Below are positions 37,190-46,391 of a stretch of 64,000 nucleotides of DNA, in pieces (position 1 is the first letter of the stretch; every line of letters begins with the position of its first letter). The stretch lies in contig JAPOYV010000047.1 in the NCBI GenBank assembly GCA_026706385.1, positions 1 to 64,000 of the forward strand, given 5' to 3'. The notes below the pieces were generated by a model. That model had not been told where the DNA came from. It was given only the letters and a program-made list of their open reading frames with translations, and ran no database searches. The DNA is from Gammaproteobacteria bacterium. Its GTDB lineage: Bacteria > Pseudomonadota > Gammaproteobacteria > Pseudomonadales > Azotimanducaceae. Position numbers and translations under genes: made by a program.

Positions 37190-39409
37190 ATGCTCAACCC
37201 GAAAGTCGCCCTGGCCCTGACCGTCGCGGCCGTCGCTGGCCAACAGGCCATTGCACAGCAGGCCAGCCAGCCCCTACTCGGCTTCACCGAAGCCGGCGCC
37301 GCAGCGCAGCATCGCCTGGAAGCCGCATACGACAGTCATCTCGACCCCGACGACCTGGCCGCGTGGATGCACGAGCTGGCCCGTGAACCCCACCACCTCG
37401 GCTCCAGCCACGATGCCCGCAATGTCGAGACCCTCCGGGGCTGGTTTACGGAGTGGGGCTACGACACCGAGGTGGCGCGATACGACGTTCTGCTGCCCAC
37501 TCCCGTGACCCGGACCCTGACGATGACGGCTCCGCACGTCTTCACGGCTTCGCTGACCGAGCGCGCGGTGGACGGGGATGCCAGCAGCGCGTCCTCCGAC
37601 GTGCTGCCCCCGTATAACGCGTTCTCGCCAGACGACGATGTCACGGGCGAGTTGGTCTACGTCAACTACGGCACGCGCGAAGACTACGAACTCCTGGCGC
37701 GTTACGGCGTCGACGTCGAGGGCAAGATCGTCATCGTTCGCTACGGGCGGGTCTTCCGGGGCGTCAAGCCGAGACTCGCCGCCGAGCACGGAGCGATCGG
37801 GTGCCTGATCTTCTCCGACCCCGCCGACGACGGCTACTACCGGGGCGAGGTCTACCCCGAGGGCCCGTACAAGAACGACAGCGCCGTGCAGCGCGGTTCG
37901 ATCATGGATCTGCCGCTGCACGCGGGCGACCTCCTCACCCCAGGGTGGGCCGCGGTCGAGGGCGCGGAGCGGCTCGCCCGGGACGAAGCGCCGGCGATGC
38001 CCACGATCCCCACCTTGCCGATCAGCTACGGCGACGCCCGGCCGCTTCTCGATGCCATCGAAGGCCCGGTCGCACCGACTGAGTGGCGCGGCGCGCTACC
38101 CATCACCTACCGGATCGGCCCGGGACCGGCCACCGTGCGACTCACCGTGAAGTTCGACTGGCGCATGGTGACCGCCATGAACGTCGTAGCGCGTCTCAAG
38201 GGCGCACGCTGGCCTGACCAGTGGGTGCTGCGCGGCAACCACCACGACGCCTGGAACCACGGTGCCCGCGACCCGATCGCCGGGCTCGTCACCGTGCTCG
38301 CGGAAGCCAAGGCGATCGCCCAACTCCCCGAACGTCCCGGCCGCACGGTGTTATTTGCCGCCTGGGGTGCCGAGGAGCAAGGGCTGATGGGATCGACCGA
38401 ATGGGCCGAGGAGAACCGGGAGGAACTCACGGAGAAGGCCGTCCTGTACACCAACACCGACGGCAACGGACGCGGTTTCGTTCGCCTCGGCGGCAGCCAT
38501 GCCTTGACGAAGTTCTGGGCCGAGGTCCAGCGCGACGTGGCCGACCCGCAGACCGGCTTGAGCCTCGCCGACCGCAACCGGGCGAGGATCCGCGCCACCG
38601 GCGACGAGAAGGCGCGCAAGGACCTGGCTGAGCGGGACCTGGCCTTGGGCGCACTCGGTTCCGGCTCCGACTACAGCGCCTTCTTTCACCACCTCGGCAT
38701 CTCGTCAGCGAACATCTCGGCCGATGGCGAAGCCGAGAGCGGCAGCTACCACACCCTCTACGACACCGTCGAACACTACGAGCGCTTCGTCGACCCCGGC
38801 CACGTCTACGGCGTCGTGCTGGCGAAGACGACCGGCCGCGCCACGCTACGCATGGCGAACGCGCCGCTCCTGCCCTTCGACTTCAAGGATCTCGCATCGA
38901 CCATCAAAGGCTACGTCAAGGAAGTGGAGGAACTCGCCGACAAGCAGCGCGCCGAGACCGCGCGCGTCAACGGTCTCATCGAATCGGGCGAGTTCGCTGC
39001 GGCCTTGGACCCCACCAAGGCGCTCCAGCCACCGCCGCTACGAGAGGACGTGCCGCACTTCAACTTCGCACCCATCCACAACGCCCTAGCCAAGCTCGAC
39101 ACCGCGTTGAACAAAACCACGCTGTCGCCGGACCTGGACGCAGCCACGCTCGATGAGATCAACACGCTGCTCTACACGGCCGAACGCCTCCTGCTCCGCG
39201 AGGAAGGGCTGCCGGGGCGACCATGGTTCCGCCACCAGATCTACTCGCCCGGGCGGTACACGGGCTACGGCGCGAAGACGCTGCCGTGGGTCCGGGAGGC
39301 CATCGAACAGCGCCAATACGACCAGGTCGAACCGGGCGTGACGGCCTTGGCGGCCGCGCTGAACGCGCTCGCGGCACAGATGGAACGGGTCAAGGCGCTC
39401 GCCGGCTAA
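37190..39409 (+). CDS. M28 family metallopeptidase (glutamate carboxypeptidase II-like)
   Basis: A 739-residue exported peptidase with a signal peptide (LALTVAAVAGQQAIAQQ). It has a PA domain (about 130-290) with VEGKIVIVRYGRVFRGVK, a catalytic M28 domain (about 335-570) and a transferrin-receptor-like dimerisation domain (about 600-735). The two-zinc site is visible: His in RGNHHDAW, the bridging Asp in ARDPIAG, catalytic Glu in WGAEEQG, Asp in YTNTDGNG and His in GSYHTLYDT. It would release C-terminal residues, often glutamate or aspartate, from peptides in the periplasm. The ATG at 37190 is chosen because the signal peptide starts there. Confidence 0.92.
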   Translation: MLNPKVALALTVAAVAGQQAIAQQASQPLLGFTEAGAAAQHRLEAAYDSHLDPDDLAAWMHELAREPHHLGSSHDARNVETLRGWFTEWGYDTEVARYDVLLPTPVTRTLTMTAPHVFTASLTERAVDGDASSASSDVLPPYNAFSPDDDVTGELVYVNYGTREDYELLARYGVDVEGKIVIVRYGRVFRGVKPRLAAEHGAIGCLIFSDPADDGYYRGEVYPEGPYKNDSAVQRGSIMDLPLHAGDLLTPGWAAVEGAERLARDEAPAMPTIPTLPISYGDARPLLDAIEGPVAPTEWRGALPITYRIGPGPATVRLTVKFDWRMVTAMNVVARLKGARWPDQWVLRGNHHDAWNHGARDPIAGLVTVLAEAKAIAQLPERPGRTVLFAAWGAEEQGLMGSTEWAEENREELTEKAVLYTNTDGNGRGFVRLGGSHALTKFWAEVQRDVADPQTGLSLADRNRARIRATGDEKARKDLAERDLALGALGSGSDYSAFFHHLGISSANISADGEAESGSYHTLYDTVEHYERFVDPGHVYGVVLAKTTGRATLRMANAPLLPFDFKDLASTIKGYVKEVEELADKQRAETARVNGLIESGEFAAALDPTKALQPPPLREDVPHFNFAPIHNALAKLDTALNKTTLSPDLDAATLDEINTLLYTAERLLLREEGLPGRPWFRHQIYSPGRYTGYGAKTLPWVREAIEQRQYDQVEPGVTALAAALNALAAQMERVKALAG

Positions 39410-39470
39410 GCGAACTGGCACACGCGACCGCCGGGACGTATGGTGTGGTGAACACACACCGGAGACGACC

Positions 39471-39830
39471 ATGGAGCTCAACCACACCATCGTCCCGAGC
39501 CGCGACAAGGAAGCGGCGGCGCGCTTCTTCGCCGAGATCATGGGCTTGACCTACGACGGTCCGATGGGCCACTTCGCACCCGTGGCGGTCAACGACGCCT
39601 TGACCATGGACTTCGACAACGCCGCCGACTTCAAGAGCCACCACTACGCGTTCAAGGTGACCGACGACGAGTTCGACGGCATCTTCGCGCGCATCAAGGA
39701 GAACGGCGTCACCTACGGGTCTGGACCGTTCTCGCCCGACAACGGTGAGATCAACACCCGCCAAGGCGGTCGGGGCTTCTACTGGCGCGACATCGATGGG
39801 CACCTGATGGAAATACTCACCCGCGGGTGA
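39471..39830 (+). CDS. VOC family protein (glyoxalase/dioxygenase-like)
   Basis: A 119-residue vicinal-oxygen-chelate protein with two beta-alpha-beta-beta-beta units. Probable metal ligands are His in MELNHTIV, His in SHHYAFKV and Glu in DGHLMEILTRG. GAGACGACC precedes the ATG. It sits between the peptidase and an amino acid symporter in the same direction. The reaction is unknown. Confidence 0.85.
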   Translation: MELNHTIVPSRDKEAAARFFAEIMGLTYDGPMGHFAPVAVNDALTMDFDNAADFKSHHYAFKVTDDEFDGIFARIKENGVTYGSGPFSPDNGEINTRQGGRGFYWRDIDGHLMEILTRG

Positions 39831-39846
39831 GTAGGCGACGCGCGCC

Positions 39847-41229
39847 ATGGACCAACTGAACTCGTTCATCGACAGCGTCAACGCCTTCGCGTGGGGTCCG
39901 CCCATGCTCGGCATGCTGGGCTTCACCGGCGTCCTGTTGACGCTCGGCCTCGTGTTCATGCCCTGGCGCAAGCTCGTCTACGGCTTCCGGCTCCTGTTCG
40001 ACCGCTCGGCGCCCGGCGGCGATGGCGAGGTGAGACCGTTCAACGCGCTGATGACCGCCCTGTCGGCAACCGTCGGCACGGGGAATATCGCCGGCGTGGC
40101 AACAGCGATCGCCCTAGGCGGCCCCGGCGCGATCTTCTACATGTGGCTGATCGCCCTGTTCGGCATGGCCACCAAGTACGCCGAAGCGGTGTGCGCGGTG
40201 CAGTACCGCGAAGTCGACAAGGCGGGCAAGTACGTCGGCGGACCGATGTACTACCTGAGGAACGGCGTCGGCGCCTTCGCGCCGGAACTCGGCAAGTGGC
40301 TCGGCCTCGCCTTCGCCGTCTTCGGCGCGGTCGCGGCGTTCGGGATCGGCAACGCCGTGCAGGTGAATTCCATGGCCGCAGCCCTCGGCGCCAGCTTCGC
40401 GGTGCCGACCTGGGTCACCGGAGTCGTGGTCGCCGTCCTGGTGGGCGTCGTCGTGATCGGCGGCATCCGGCGGATCGGCGAGGTCGCGGGCAAGCTGGTG
40501 CCGGCGATGGTCGTGCTCTACTTCGGAGCGGCTCTCGTCATCATCCTGATCAACATCGTCGACGTCCCCGCCGCCTTCGGGCTCATCTTCACGCACGCAT
40601 TCACGCCTGCCGCGGCCACCGGCGGCTTCGCCGGCGCAGCCGTCGCCGCAGCCATCCGCTTCGGCGTCGCCCGCGGCGTGTTTTCCAACGAGTCGGGACT
40701 GGGCTCCGCGGCCATCGCGCACGCTGCGGCACAGACCAACAGTCCCGTCCGGCAAGGGATCATCGCGATGCTGGGGACGTTCATCGACACCCTCGTGGTG
40801 TGCACGATGACGGCACTCGTGATCCTCACGTCCGGCGCCTGGACCATGACCGGCGCGGACGGCGGCGGGCTGACCGGCGCCGTGCTCACGTCGACCGGCT
40901 TCGAGAGCTCTCTCCTCGGGGGTCAGTACATCGTGACGGTCGCACTGGTGGTCTTCGCGTTCACCACGATCCTCGGCTGGTCGTACTACGGCGAGCGCTG
41001 CTGGCAATACCTGTTCCACGAGAAGAGCCTGTGGATCTACCGCGGCCTGTGGGTCGTCGCGGCGCTGGCCTTCGCCAACGTGAAGGTGGACTTCGTCTGG
41101 AACCTGTCGGATACGCTGAACGGCTTGATGGCGATCCCCAACCTCGTGGGGTTGCTGCTACTTGCGCCGATGGTGTTCCAGGTGACGCGGGAGTACTTCG
41201 AGAAGGAACGTGGGGTCACGCCCGGGTAG
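39847..41229 (+). CDS. Sodium:alanine (glycine) symporter, AGCS family
   Basis: A 460-residue inner-membrane transporter with about ten to eleven helices. The family signature is visible in ALSATVGTGNIAGVATAIAL and in FSNESGLGSAAIAHAAAQT. It imports alanine or glycine with sodium. It begins 16 bases after the VOC gene. Following a secreted carboxypeptidase, it could take up released amino acids, which is inference. The C terminus is short and cytoplasmic. Confidence 0.93.
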   Translation: MDQLNSFIDSVNAFAWGPPMLGMLGFTGVLLTLGLVFMPWRKLVYGFRLLFDRSAPGGDGEVRPFNALMTALSATVGTGNIAGVATAIALGGPGAIFYMWLIALFGMATKYAEAVCAVQYREVDKAGKYVGGPMYYLRNGVGAFAPELGKWLGLAFAVFGAVAAFGIGNAVQVNSMAAALGASFAVPTWVTGVVVAVLVGVVVIGGIRRIGEVAGKLVPAMVVLYFGAALVIILINIVDVPAAFGLIFTHAFTPAAATGGFAGAAVAAAIRFGVARGVFSNESGLGSAAIAHAAAQTNSPVRQGIIAMLGTFIDTLVVCTMTALVILTSGAWTMTGADGGGLTGAVLTSTGFESSLLGGQYIVTVALVVFAFTTILGWSYYGERCWQYLFHEKSLWIYRGLWVVAALAFANVKVDFVWNLSDTLNGLMAIPNLVGLLLLAPMVFQVTREYFEKERGVTPG

Positions 41230-41280
41230 GCTGGCCGGTGTATGATCGGTGCGTCGACCATCGCAAACGAGGTTCATGCG

Positions 41281-41493
41281 ATGCGCAGATTCACCGCGGT
41301 CGTTGAGAAGTGCCCTGACACCGGCCTTTACGTCGGGTACATCCCCGGTTTTCCAGGCGCGCATAGTCAGGGCGAGACGCTGGACGAACTCAACGCCAAC
41401 CTCACGGAGGTTGTGGCGATGATCCTAGAGGACGAGCACGAGCCCGCGATGTCAGCCGAGTTCGTCGGTACACAGACAGTATCCGTGGCGTGA
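41281..41493 (+). CDS. hicB: HicB-type antitoxin
   Basis: A 70-residue HicB with the partial RNase-H-like fold: RRFTAVVEKCPDTGLYVGYI, PGFPGAHSQGETLDEL, NLTEVVAMIL. It neutralises the HicA toxin gene that follows 7 bases later. The ATG at 41281 follows GAGG; an earlier ATG at 41242 in the same frame lacks a ribosome binding site. TATGAT at about 41252 may be its -10. No separate C-terminal DNA-binding domain is present, so autoregulation would be through another route. Confidence 0.88.
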   Translation: MRRFTAVVEKCPDTGLYVGYIPGFPGAHSQGETLDELNANLTEVVAMILEDEHEPAMSAEFVGTQTVSVA

Positions 41494-41500
41494 CACCGCG

Positions 41501-41728
41501 GTGCCGCCGACACCGGTTCTCAAGCCTCGGGAGGTGATCGGGATTCTGCACGCGCTCGGTTTCCGCCAAGTGCGCCAACGTGGCTCCCACAGGCAGTTTC
41601 GACGCGGCGACGGCAGAGCAACAACCGTCCCGGATCATGGTAGCCGGGACATCTCACCCGTCATGTTGCGCCGGATCGCGAGGGATGCCGGTCTGACCGT
41701 CGAGGAGTTCGTGGCCCACCGCCGTTAG
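41501..41728 (+). CDS. hicA: HicA-type toxin
   Basis: A 75-residue double-stranded-RNA-binding-fold mRNA interferase. The motif GFRQVRQRGSHRQFRR holds the catalytic His, and the C terminus is MLRRIARDAGLTVEEF. It starts at GTG seven bases after hicB. Antitoxin-before-toxin is the less common order for hic loci. HicA cleaves mRNA when HicB is lost. Confidence 0.9.
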   Translation: MPPTPVLKPREVIGILHALGFRQVRQRGSHRQFRRGDGRATTVPDHGSRDISPVMLRRIARDAGLTVEEFVAHRR

Positions 41729-41790
41729 CGAAAGCGGAACCGGAAACAGGGTGTGCGGGATTGGGTTTACCCGGGAGCGTACGGGCCGCC

Positions 41791-44700
41791 TTACGCCTCT
41801 GCGGGCGCGCCCGCTGCTTCGCCGATCCAGCGGTCGTAACGCTCCTGTAGACCTTCCACCACGGTCAACAGTGCGGGTACGAAGAACAGCAGCACCACGT
41901 TGGCGAAGGCCAGTCCCGCCACCATGCTGATCACCAGCGGGATCAGCGGCGCCGAGAAGGGGCTGTCCGTGTAGATCGTCGGCAGGAGCGCGGTCAGCGT
42001 TGTCACCGTCGTCAGCAGGATGGCGCGGAACCGGTGTCGGGTGGCCGATGCGACCATGGCCACGTCGACACGCATCCCCGCTTCGGCGCGGATGGTTCGG
42101 TAGCGGTCCAAGAGGACGAGCACGTCGTTGACCACGACACCGCCGATCGCCACCATCCCGAACACCGAGTACGCCGAGAGGTCGTAGCCCAGCAGCAGGT
42201 GCCCAACCACCGCCCCGGCAGCAGCGAACGGCACCGCCGCAATCACGACCAGTGGCAGCAGATAGCTGCGGAGCTGAATGGCGATCAGCCCGTAGATGAC
42301 GAGTCCCGCGACGACCACGAGCAACGCGAGCACGTCGAACATCCGCGCCTGGATTTCGGTCTGCCCCGCGTACGCGAAGCCGAGACCGGGATAGCGAGCC
42401 GCCAAACTGGGCAGTTCATCGCCCTCCAACGCCGCGTTGACCGAATTCGGTGTCCTGACCGCCGTGTCGACCCGCGCCTCCACGAGGGCCGACCGGACGC
42501 CATCGCGGCGTTCGATGGCGGAGAGGCCGCGCGTCTCGGTGACCTCGGCCACGAGCGCGAGGGGCACACCGGGAACCGGCAGACCGGCGTTGGCGCCCTG
42601 GGCAACGTTCCCACCGAACAGACCAGCACCGCCGCCTAGAATGCCGCCCGGCATCGGGTTGGCGCCGCCCTGACCGCCGGGTTGGCCGGCTTGGCCGCCG
42701 GGATTCGCGGGCAGCGGAATGCGTTCGTTCAGAATGTCCGCCAGCGTTAGGCGTTCCTCGCCCGGGTAGCGCACGATCACCTTGGTCTCGTCGCGACCGC
42801 GATGGTTGCGCTGGACTTCCACCCCATGGAACCGATCGCGCAGCTGCTCCGCCACCTCCTCGGCGGTGAGCCCGATCGCGACGCCGAGGCTCCCGATCTC
42901 GATGTCGAATTGGCGCTTACCGGGAGCGAGCGAGGTGACGATCCCGTAGACGCCGTCCTGGTCTGCAAGCCACTGTTCGGCGTCCTTGGCCGCAAGCGCC
43001 AGGGTATCGGCGTCCGCGTGCGTCAGCACGAAGCCGACCTCGGGAGGAACCACCATCGAGCTCGTGTTGTAGGTCACGCTGTCAGCGCCCTGCAGCTCGC
43101 CGACATTGGTGCGCCACCTGTGCACGAGTTCGGTCGAGGGCAGCGTACGTGCCGGTTCGTCCTTGAGGACAGCCACAACGGTCGCGAGGTGGCTTGCATA
43201 GTCGCCGTCTTGGTGCCCCTGATCGAAGGCGTCGATCTCCGGCGCGAATTCGCCGCCGACGATCACCGCCACGGCGCCGAACGAGTCGCCTTCGGTTGCC
43301 TCGTCCGTGGCGTAGGCGGCGCGGACGACCTGGTCGACGGCACGTTGCGTGACATCGAACGGCGTGCCTATTGGGAACGTGAGCTGCACGCTCAGCCGGT
43401 CCACGTCCACGGGCGGGTCGTACAGCACGAAGCGCACCAACGCGGTGATCATCAGCAGCGCGGCCACGGCCAGGAACGCGAGCGATGCGGCGATGGTCAG
43501 CCACGGTCGCAAGAGCGCGGCGCCGATCGCCTTCACCACGAAGTAGTCGCGCAACTGGTCCAGCCAACGGCGGACGCCCGCTTGCACGTCGGCCAGCGGC
43601 GGGCGGCTCCATTGACGACCGTGCGCCAGGTGAGCCGGCAGGATCACGAACGCCTCGAGCAGCGACACCGCCAAAACCGCGACGACCACGTAGGGAACGG
43701 CCCCTACCATCTGCCCAATGGATCCGGGCATGAAGGCCAGGATCGCGAACGCGACCATGGTGGTTGCCACGCCTGTCACCACCGGGCCGGCAACGGCGCG
43801 CGCGCCGGCGATCGCGCCCGCAACGCCGGTGTTGCCCGACTCGTGCTGGACGGCGATGCTCTCGCCGACGACGATCGCATCGTCGACCACGATCCCTGTC
43901 GCCAGCACGAGCGCCAAGAGGGTCATCGTGTTAATCGTGAGGCCGAGCGGTTCGAACAGCAGCACGCCGCCCATGAACGCGATCGGGATTCCCGCCGCGA
44001 TCCACACCGCAAAGCGCAGGTCGAAGACCAGGATCAGGAAGGCGAACACCAGCGTGATGCCGAGCACCGCATTGGCGACCATGCGATCGACCCGGATGCG
44101 GATCCGCTCGCTGCCGTCCTCCCAGGAGACGACGTCGATACCATGAGGGAGCTCGATTTCGGACGCAGCCTCGATGACGGCCTGCGCCGCCGAAGTCACC
44201 TGCGGATCGCCCGCATCCGATTCCCGCACGCGGAGGAACACGGCAGGCCGACCATCGATGCGGCTGATCAGCGCGTTCTCGGCGAAGCCGTCGTCGATTC
44301 TGGCCACGTCGCCCAGCCGGAGCATGCTGCCGTCGGGGCGGGTCAGTACCGCGATGTCTGCGAATCTCGCGGCTTCCTGCGCCTTCGCGCTGGTGCGGAT
44401 CAGCACGCCCCCTGCGTCGGTGCGCAACTCGCCGGAGGTCCGGTTCACCGACGCGCTACGCAGCGCCGTCGCCACTTCCTCGACGGTGAGGTCGTTGCGC
44501 AGCAAGGCCTGTTCGCTGACCTCGATGGAGACCTCGTAGTCGCGCGCGCCGAAGATGTCCACCCGTGACACGGTCGGCCGAGCCAGCAGGCGCTCGCGCA
44601 CCAATTCCGCCGCACGGCGCAAATCGGTCTCCGATGCGGTTTCAGACGCGACGGCAATGGTCGCGACGTTGCGCAGCATGGGCGGGCGCTCGACCCGCGG

Positions 44701-45105
44701 GCGTTCAGCGAAGCGCGGCGGGAACTCCTCGAGGCTTTCCACTGCGCTCTGGATGTCGGCGAGCACCACCTCGGCATCGGCGAAGGTCGCGAGATCGGCC
44801 ATCACCGTCCCCACACCCTCCTGCGCGACCGAACGCACCTGGCGCACGCCGACGATGTCCCGCACGCGCTCTTCCACGCGCCGGGTCACGCCTTCCTCCA
44901 CTTCTTCCGGCGTCGCGCCCGGATAGGGGACGGTGATCTGCACGACCCGCGGATCGAAGTCCGGAACGCTCTGCACGGGGAGCAGAAAGGCGGCGATGGT
45001 GCCGGTGCCGAGGAACAACAGCATCAGCATGTTCGCGGCAACCGGCGAACGGGCGAAGAACGCGATAGGGCCGGGGCGGACCGCCGGCGAGGTGGAATCT
45101 GGCAT
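41791..45105 (-). CDS. RND efflux permease (system A)
   Basis: A 1104-residue AcrB-type inner-membrane pump, driven by protons. It has two six-helix halves, each with a large periplasmic loop. The proton-relay Asp pair is in ATGIVVDDAIVVGES. The N terminus is FFARSPVAANMLMLLFLGTG. A Gly/Pro-rich insertion (about residues 795-840, GGQAGQPGGQGGANPMPGG) lies in the second periplasmic loop. The ATG at 45105 is chosen; a GTG two codons earlier is also possible. The periplasmic adaptor gene ends 11 bases upstream, so the two are co-transcribed. The substrate is unknown. Confidence 0.92.
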   Translation of the reverse strand: MPDSTSPAVRPGPIAFFARSPVAANMLMLLFLGTGTIAAFLLPVQSVPDFDPRVVQITVPYPGATPEEVEEGVTRRVEERVRDIVGVRQVRSVAQEGVGTVMADLATFADAEVVLADIQSAVESLEEFPPRFAERPRVERPPMLRNVATIAVASETASETDLRRAAELVRERLLARPTVSRVDIFGARDYEVSIEVSEQALLRNDLTVEEVATALRSASVNRTSGELRTDAGGVLIRTSAKAQEAARFADIAVLTRPDGSMLRLGDVARIDDGFAENALISRIDGRPAVFLRVRESDAGDPQVTSAAQAVIEAASEIELPHGIDVVSWEDGSERIRIRVDRMVANAVLGITLVFAFLILVFDLRFAVWIAAGIPIAFMGGVLLFEPLGLTINTMTLLALVLATGIVVDDAIVVGESIAVQHESGNTGVAGAIAGARAVAGPVVTGVATTMVAFAILAFMPGSIGQMVGAVPYVVVAVLAVSLLEAFVILPAHLAHGRQWSRPPLADVQAGVRRWLDQLRDYFVVKAIGAALLRPWLTIAASLAFLAVAALLMITALVRFVLYDPPVDVDRLSVQLTFPIGTPFDVTQRAVDQVVRAAYATDEATEGDSFGAVAVIVGGEFAPEIDAFDQGHQDGDYASHLATVVAVLKDEPARTLPSTELVHRWRTNVGELQGADSVTYNTSSMVVPPEVGFVLTHADADTLALAAKDAEQWLADQDGVYGIVTSLAPGKRQFDIEIGSLGVAIGLTAEEVAEQLRDRFHGVEVQRNHRGRDETKVIVRYPGEERLTLADILNERIPLPANPGGQAGQPGGQGGANPMPGGILGGGAGLFGGNVAQGANAGLPVPGVPLALVAEVTETRGLSAIERRDGVRSALVEARVDTAVRTPNSVNAALEGDELPSLAARYPGLGFAYAGQTEIQARMFDVLALLVVVAGLVIYGLIAIQLRSYLLPLVVIAAVPFAAAGAVVGHLLLGYDLSAYSVFGMVAIGGVVVNDVLVLLDRYRTIRAEAGMRVDVAMVASATRHRFRAILLTTVTTLTALLPTIYTDSPFSAPLIPLVISMVAGLAFANVVLLFFVPALLTVVEGLQERYDRWIGEAAGAPAEA

Positions 45106-45116
45106 GGCCACCGTTA

Positions 45117-46208
45117 TCAGCCGCCTGAGGTCCGCACGCGCATGCCATCGTGCGCGCCGAAGACGGAGCCGACCACCACGCCGTCGCCAGCGTCGAACGC
45201 TCGTACCAGCCAGCCCGGACTGCCGAACATGCCTGACGTCGAGCGGCGCAGCAGTTCCGGCGTGACGGACTCGAGCTCGTCGTTCCTCACGATCCACACA
45301 TGACCACCGGACTGTTCGGCCGCACGCGGGAGGACGAAGGCGTCCTCGAAAGGCGGACCGTCGATCTGCACCGTGGCGAAACTACCCGGCAAGGGCAGCG
45401 AATCGAGCGGCGTGTCGTCGGCGAACTTGAGGAACACCTGCGCCAGGCGACTGGTCGGCGCGACCAGCGCCGACACCCGTACCACCTCGCCCGGGAACGC
45501 GCCGTTTTCGGCCAGTATCGTCGCTGCCCGGCCCGTCACGGGTTCGAGATAGGCCAGGTCCTCATTGCCGATCCCGGCACCGACCTCCAGCGCGTCCTTG
45601 GCGTAGGCATTGCCGAACGACAAGCCGGCGACGAGCACCTGGCCGACGCTCACCTGCGCTTGGCCGACACGTCCGTCGAACGGCAGCGAGTAGCTCGTCC
45701 GCGAGAGCGCCAACTGTCTTCGTTCCAAGACGGTTGCCGCCTTGTCGGCCAAGGCCTGCGCCCGCGCGATCCGCGCGCTGTCCCCCTCGCGTCGACGCTG
45801 TTCGAGCTTGGCCTGCGCGGCACGGAGGTCCGCTTGGGCTTCCGCGACGTCGAGTTCGTAGTCCTTGGCCTCGATCCTGAGCAGCGTCTCGTCGCGCGCG
45901 AAGGTCCCGCCAATGCGCATCGCCGGCGAGATCCACACCACCCGACCGCCATCGACCGACGGCATCATGGCGACGATGCCGTGCGGCCCCACCGTACCGG
46001 TCAAGACGACGCTGGCCGCATGGGCCCCGGCTTCGGGGACGACGACCGTGACTTCGGGCGGTTCCGCGGACTCGCCGAGAGTCGTCGCCGGGTCAACCAC
46101 GATCCGATCAGGCGCTTGGCCGAAGTAGATTCCAGCCCCGAGAACCAGGACGACGACAGCCAACTGCACGTAGCCCGTTCGGCTTGAACCCGAAGTCGAT
46201 TCGGCCAT
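45117..46208 (-). CDS. RND periplasmic adaptor (system A)
   Basis: A 363-residue membrane-fusion protein anchored by one N-terminal helix (LAVVVLVLGAGIYFG). It has a lipoyl-like domain (VVWISPAMRIGGTFARDETLLRIE), a short coiled-coil hairpin (about 120-175) and beta-barrel domains. It links the system A permease to an outer-membrane channel. GAGGGG precedes the ATG. It is divergent from the system B adaptor across a 183-base region. Confidence 0.9.
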   Translation of the reverse strand: MAESTSGSSRTGYVQLAVVVLVLGAGIYFGQAPDRIVVDPATTLGESAEPPEVTVVVPEAGAHAASVVLTGTVGPHGIVAMMPSVDGGRVVWISPAMRIGGTFARDETLLRIEAKDYELDVAEAQADLRAAQAKLEQRRREGDSARIARAQALADKAATVLERRQLALSRTSYSLPFDGRVGQAQVSVGQVLVAGLSFGNAYAKDALEVGAGIGNEDLAYLEPVTGRAATILAENGAFPGEVVRVSALVAPTSRLAQVFLKFADDTPLDSLPLPGSFATVQIDGPPFEDAFVLPRAAEQSGGHVWIVRNDELESVTPELLRRSTSGMFGSPGWLVRAFDAGDGVVVGSVFGAHDGMRVRTSGG

Positions 46209-46391
46209 TTGCTGCCCCTCGAAATGCGGCCTAGTCGCAACCCATCATGGAGGATCGTCCACGGCTCAGCAAGTGTGCACGCCGTGTGTCTTTCGTGTGG
46301 CCACCGCGTGAACGCCGTACGCGATGCTGCCGGCTCCGGCAGCCCAAGTCGCCACAGTGGACATGGTATTGTCGCGACCGGTCCCTCACAC

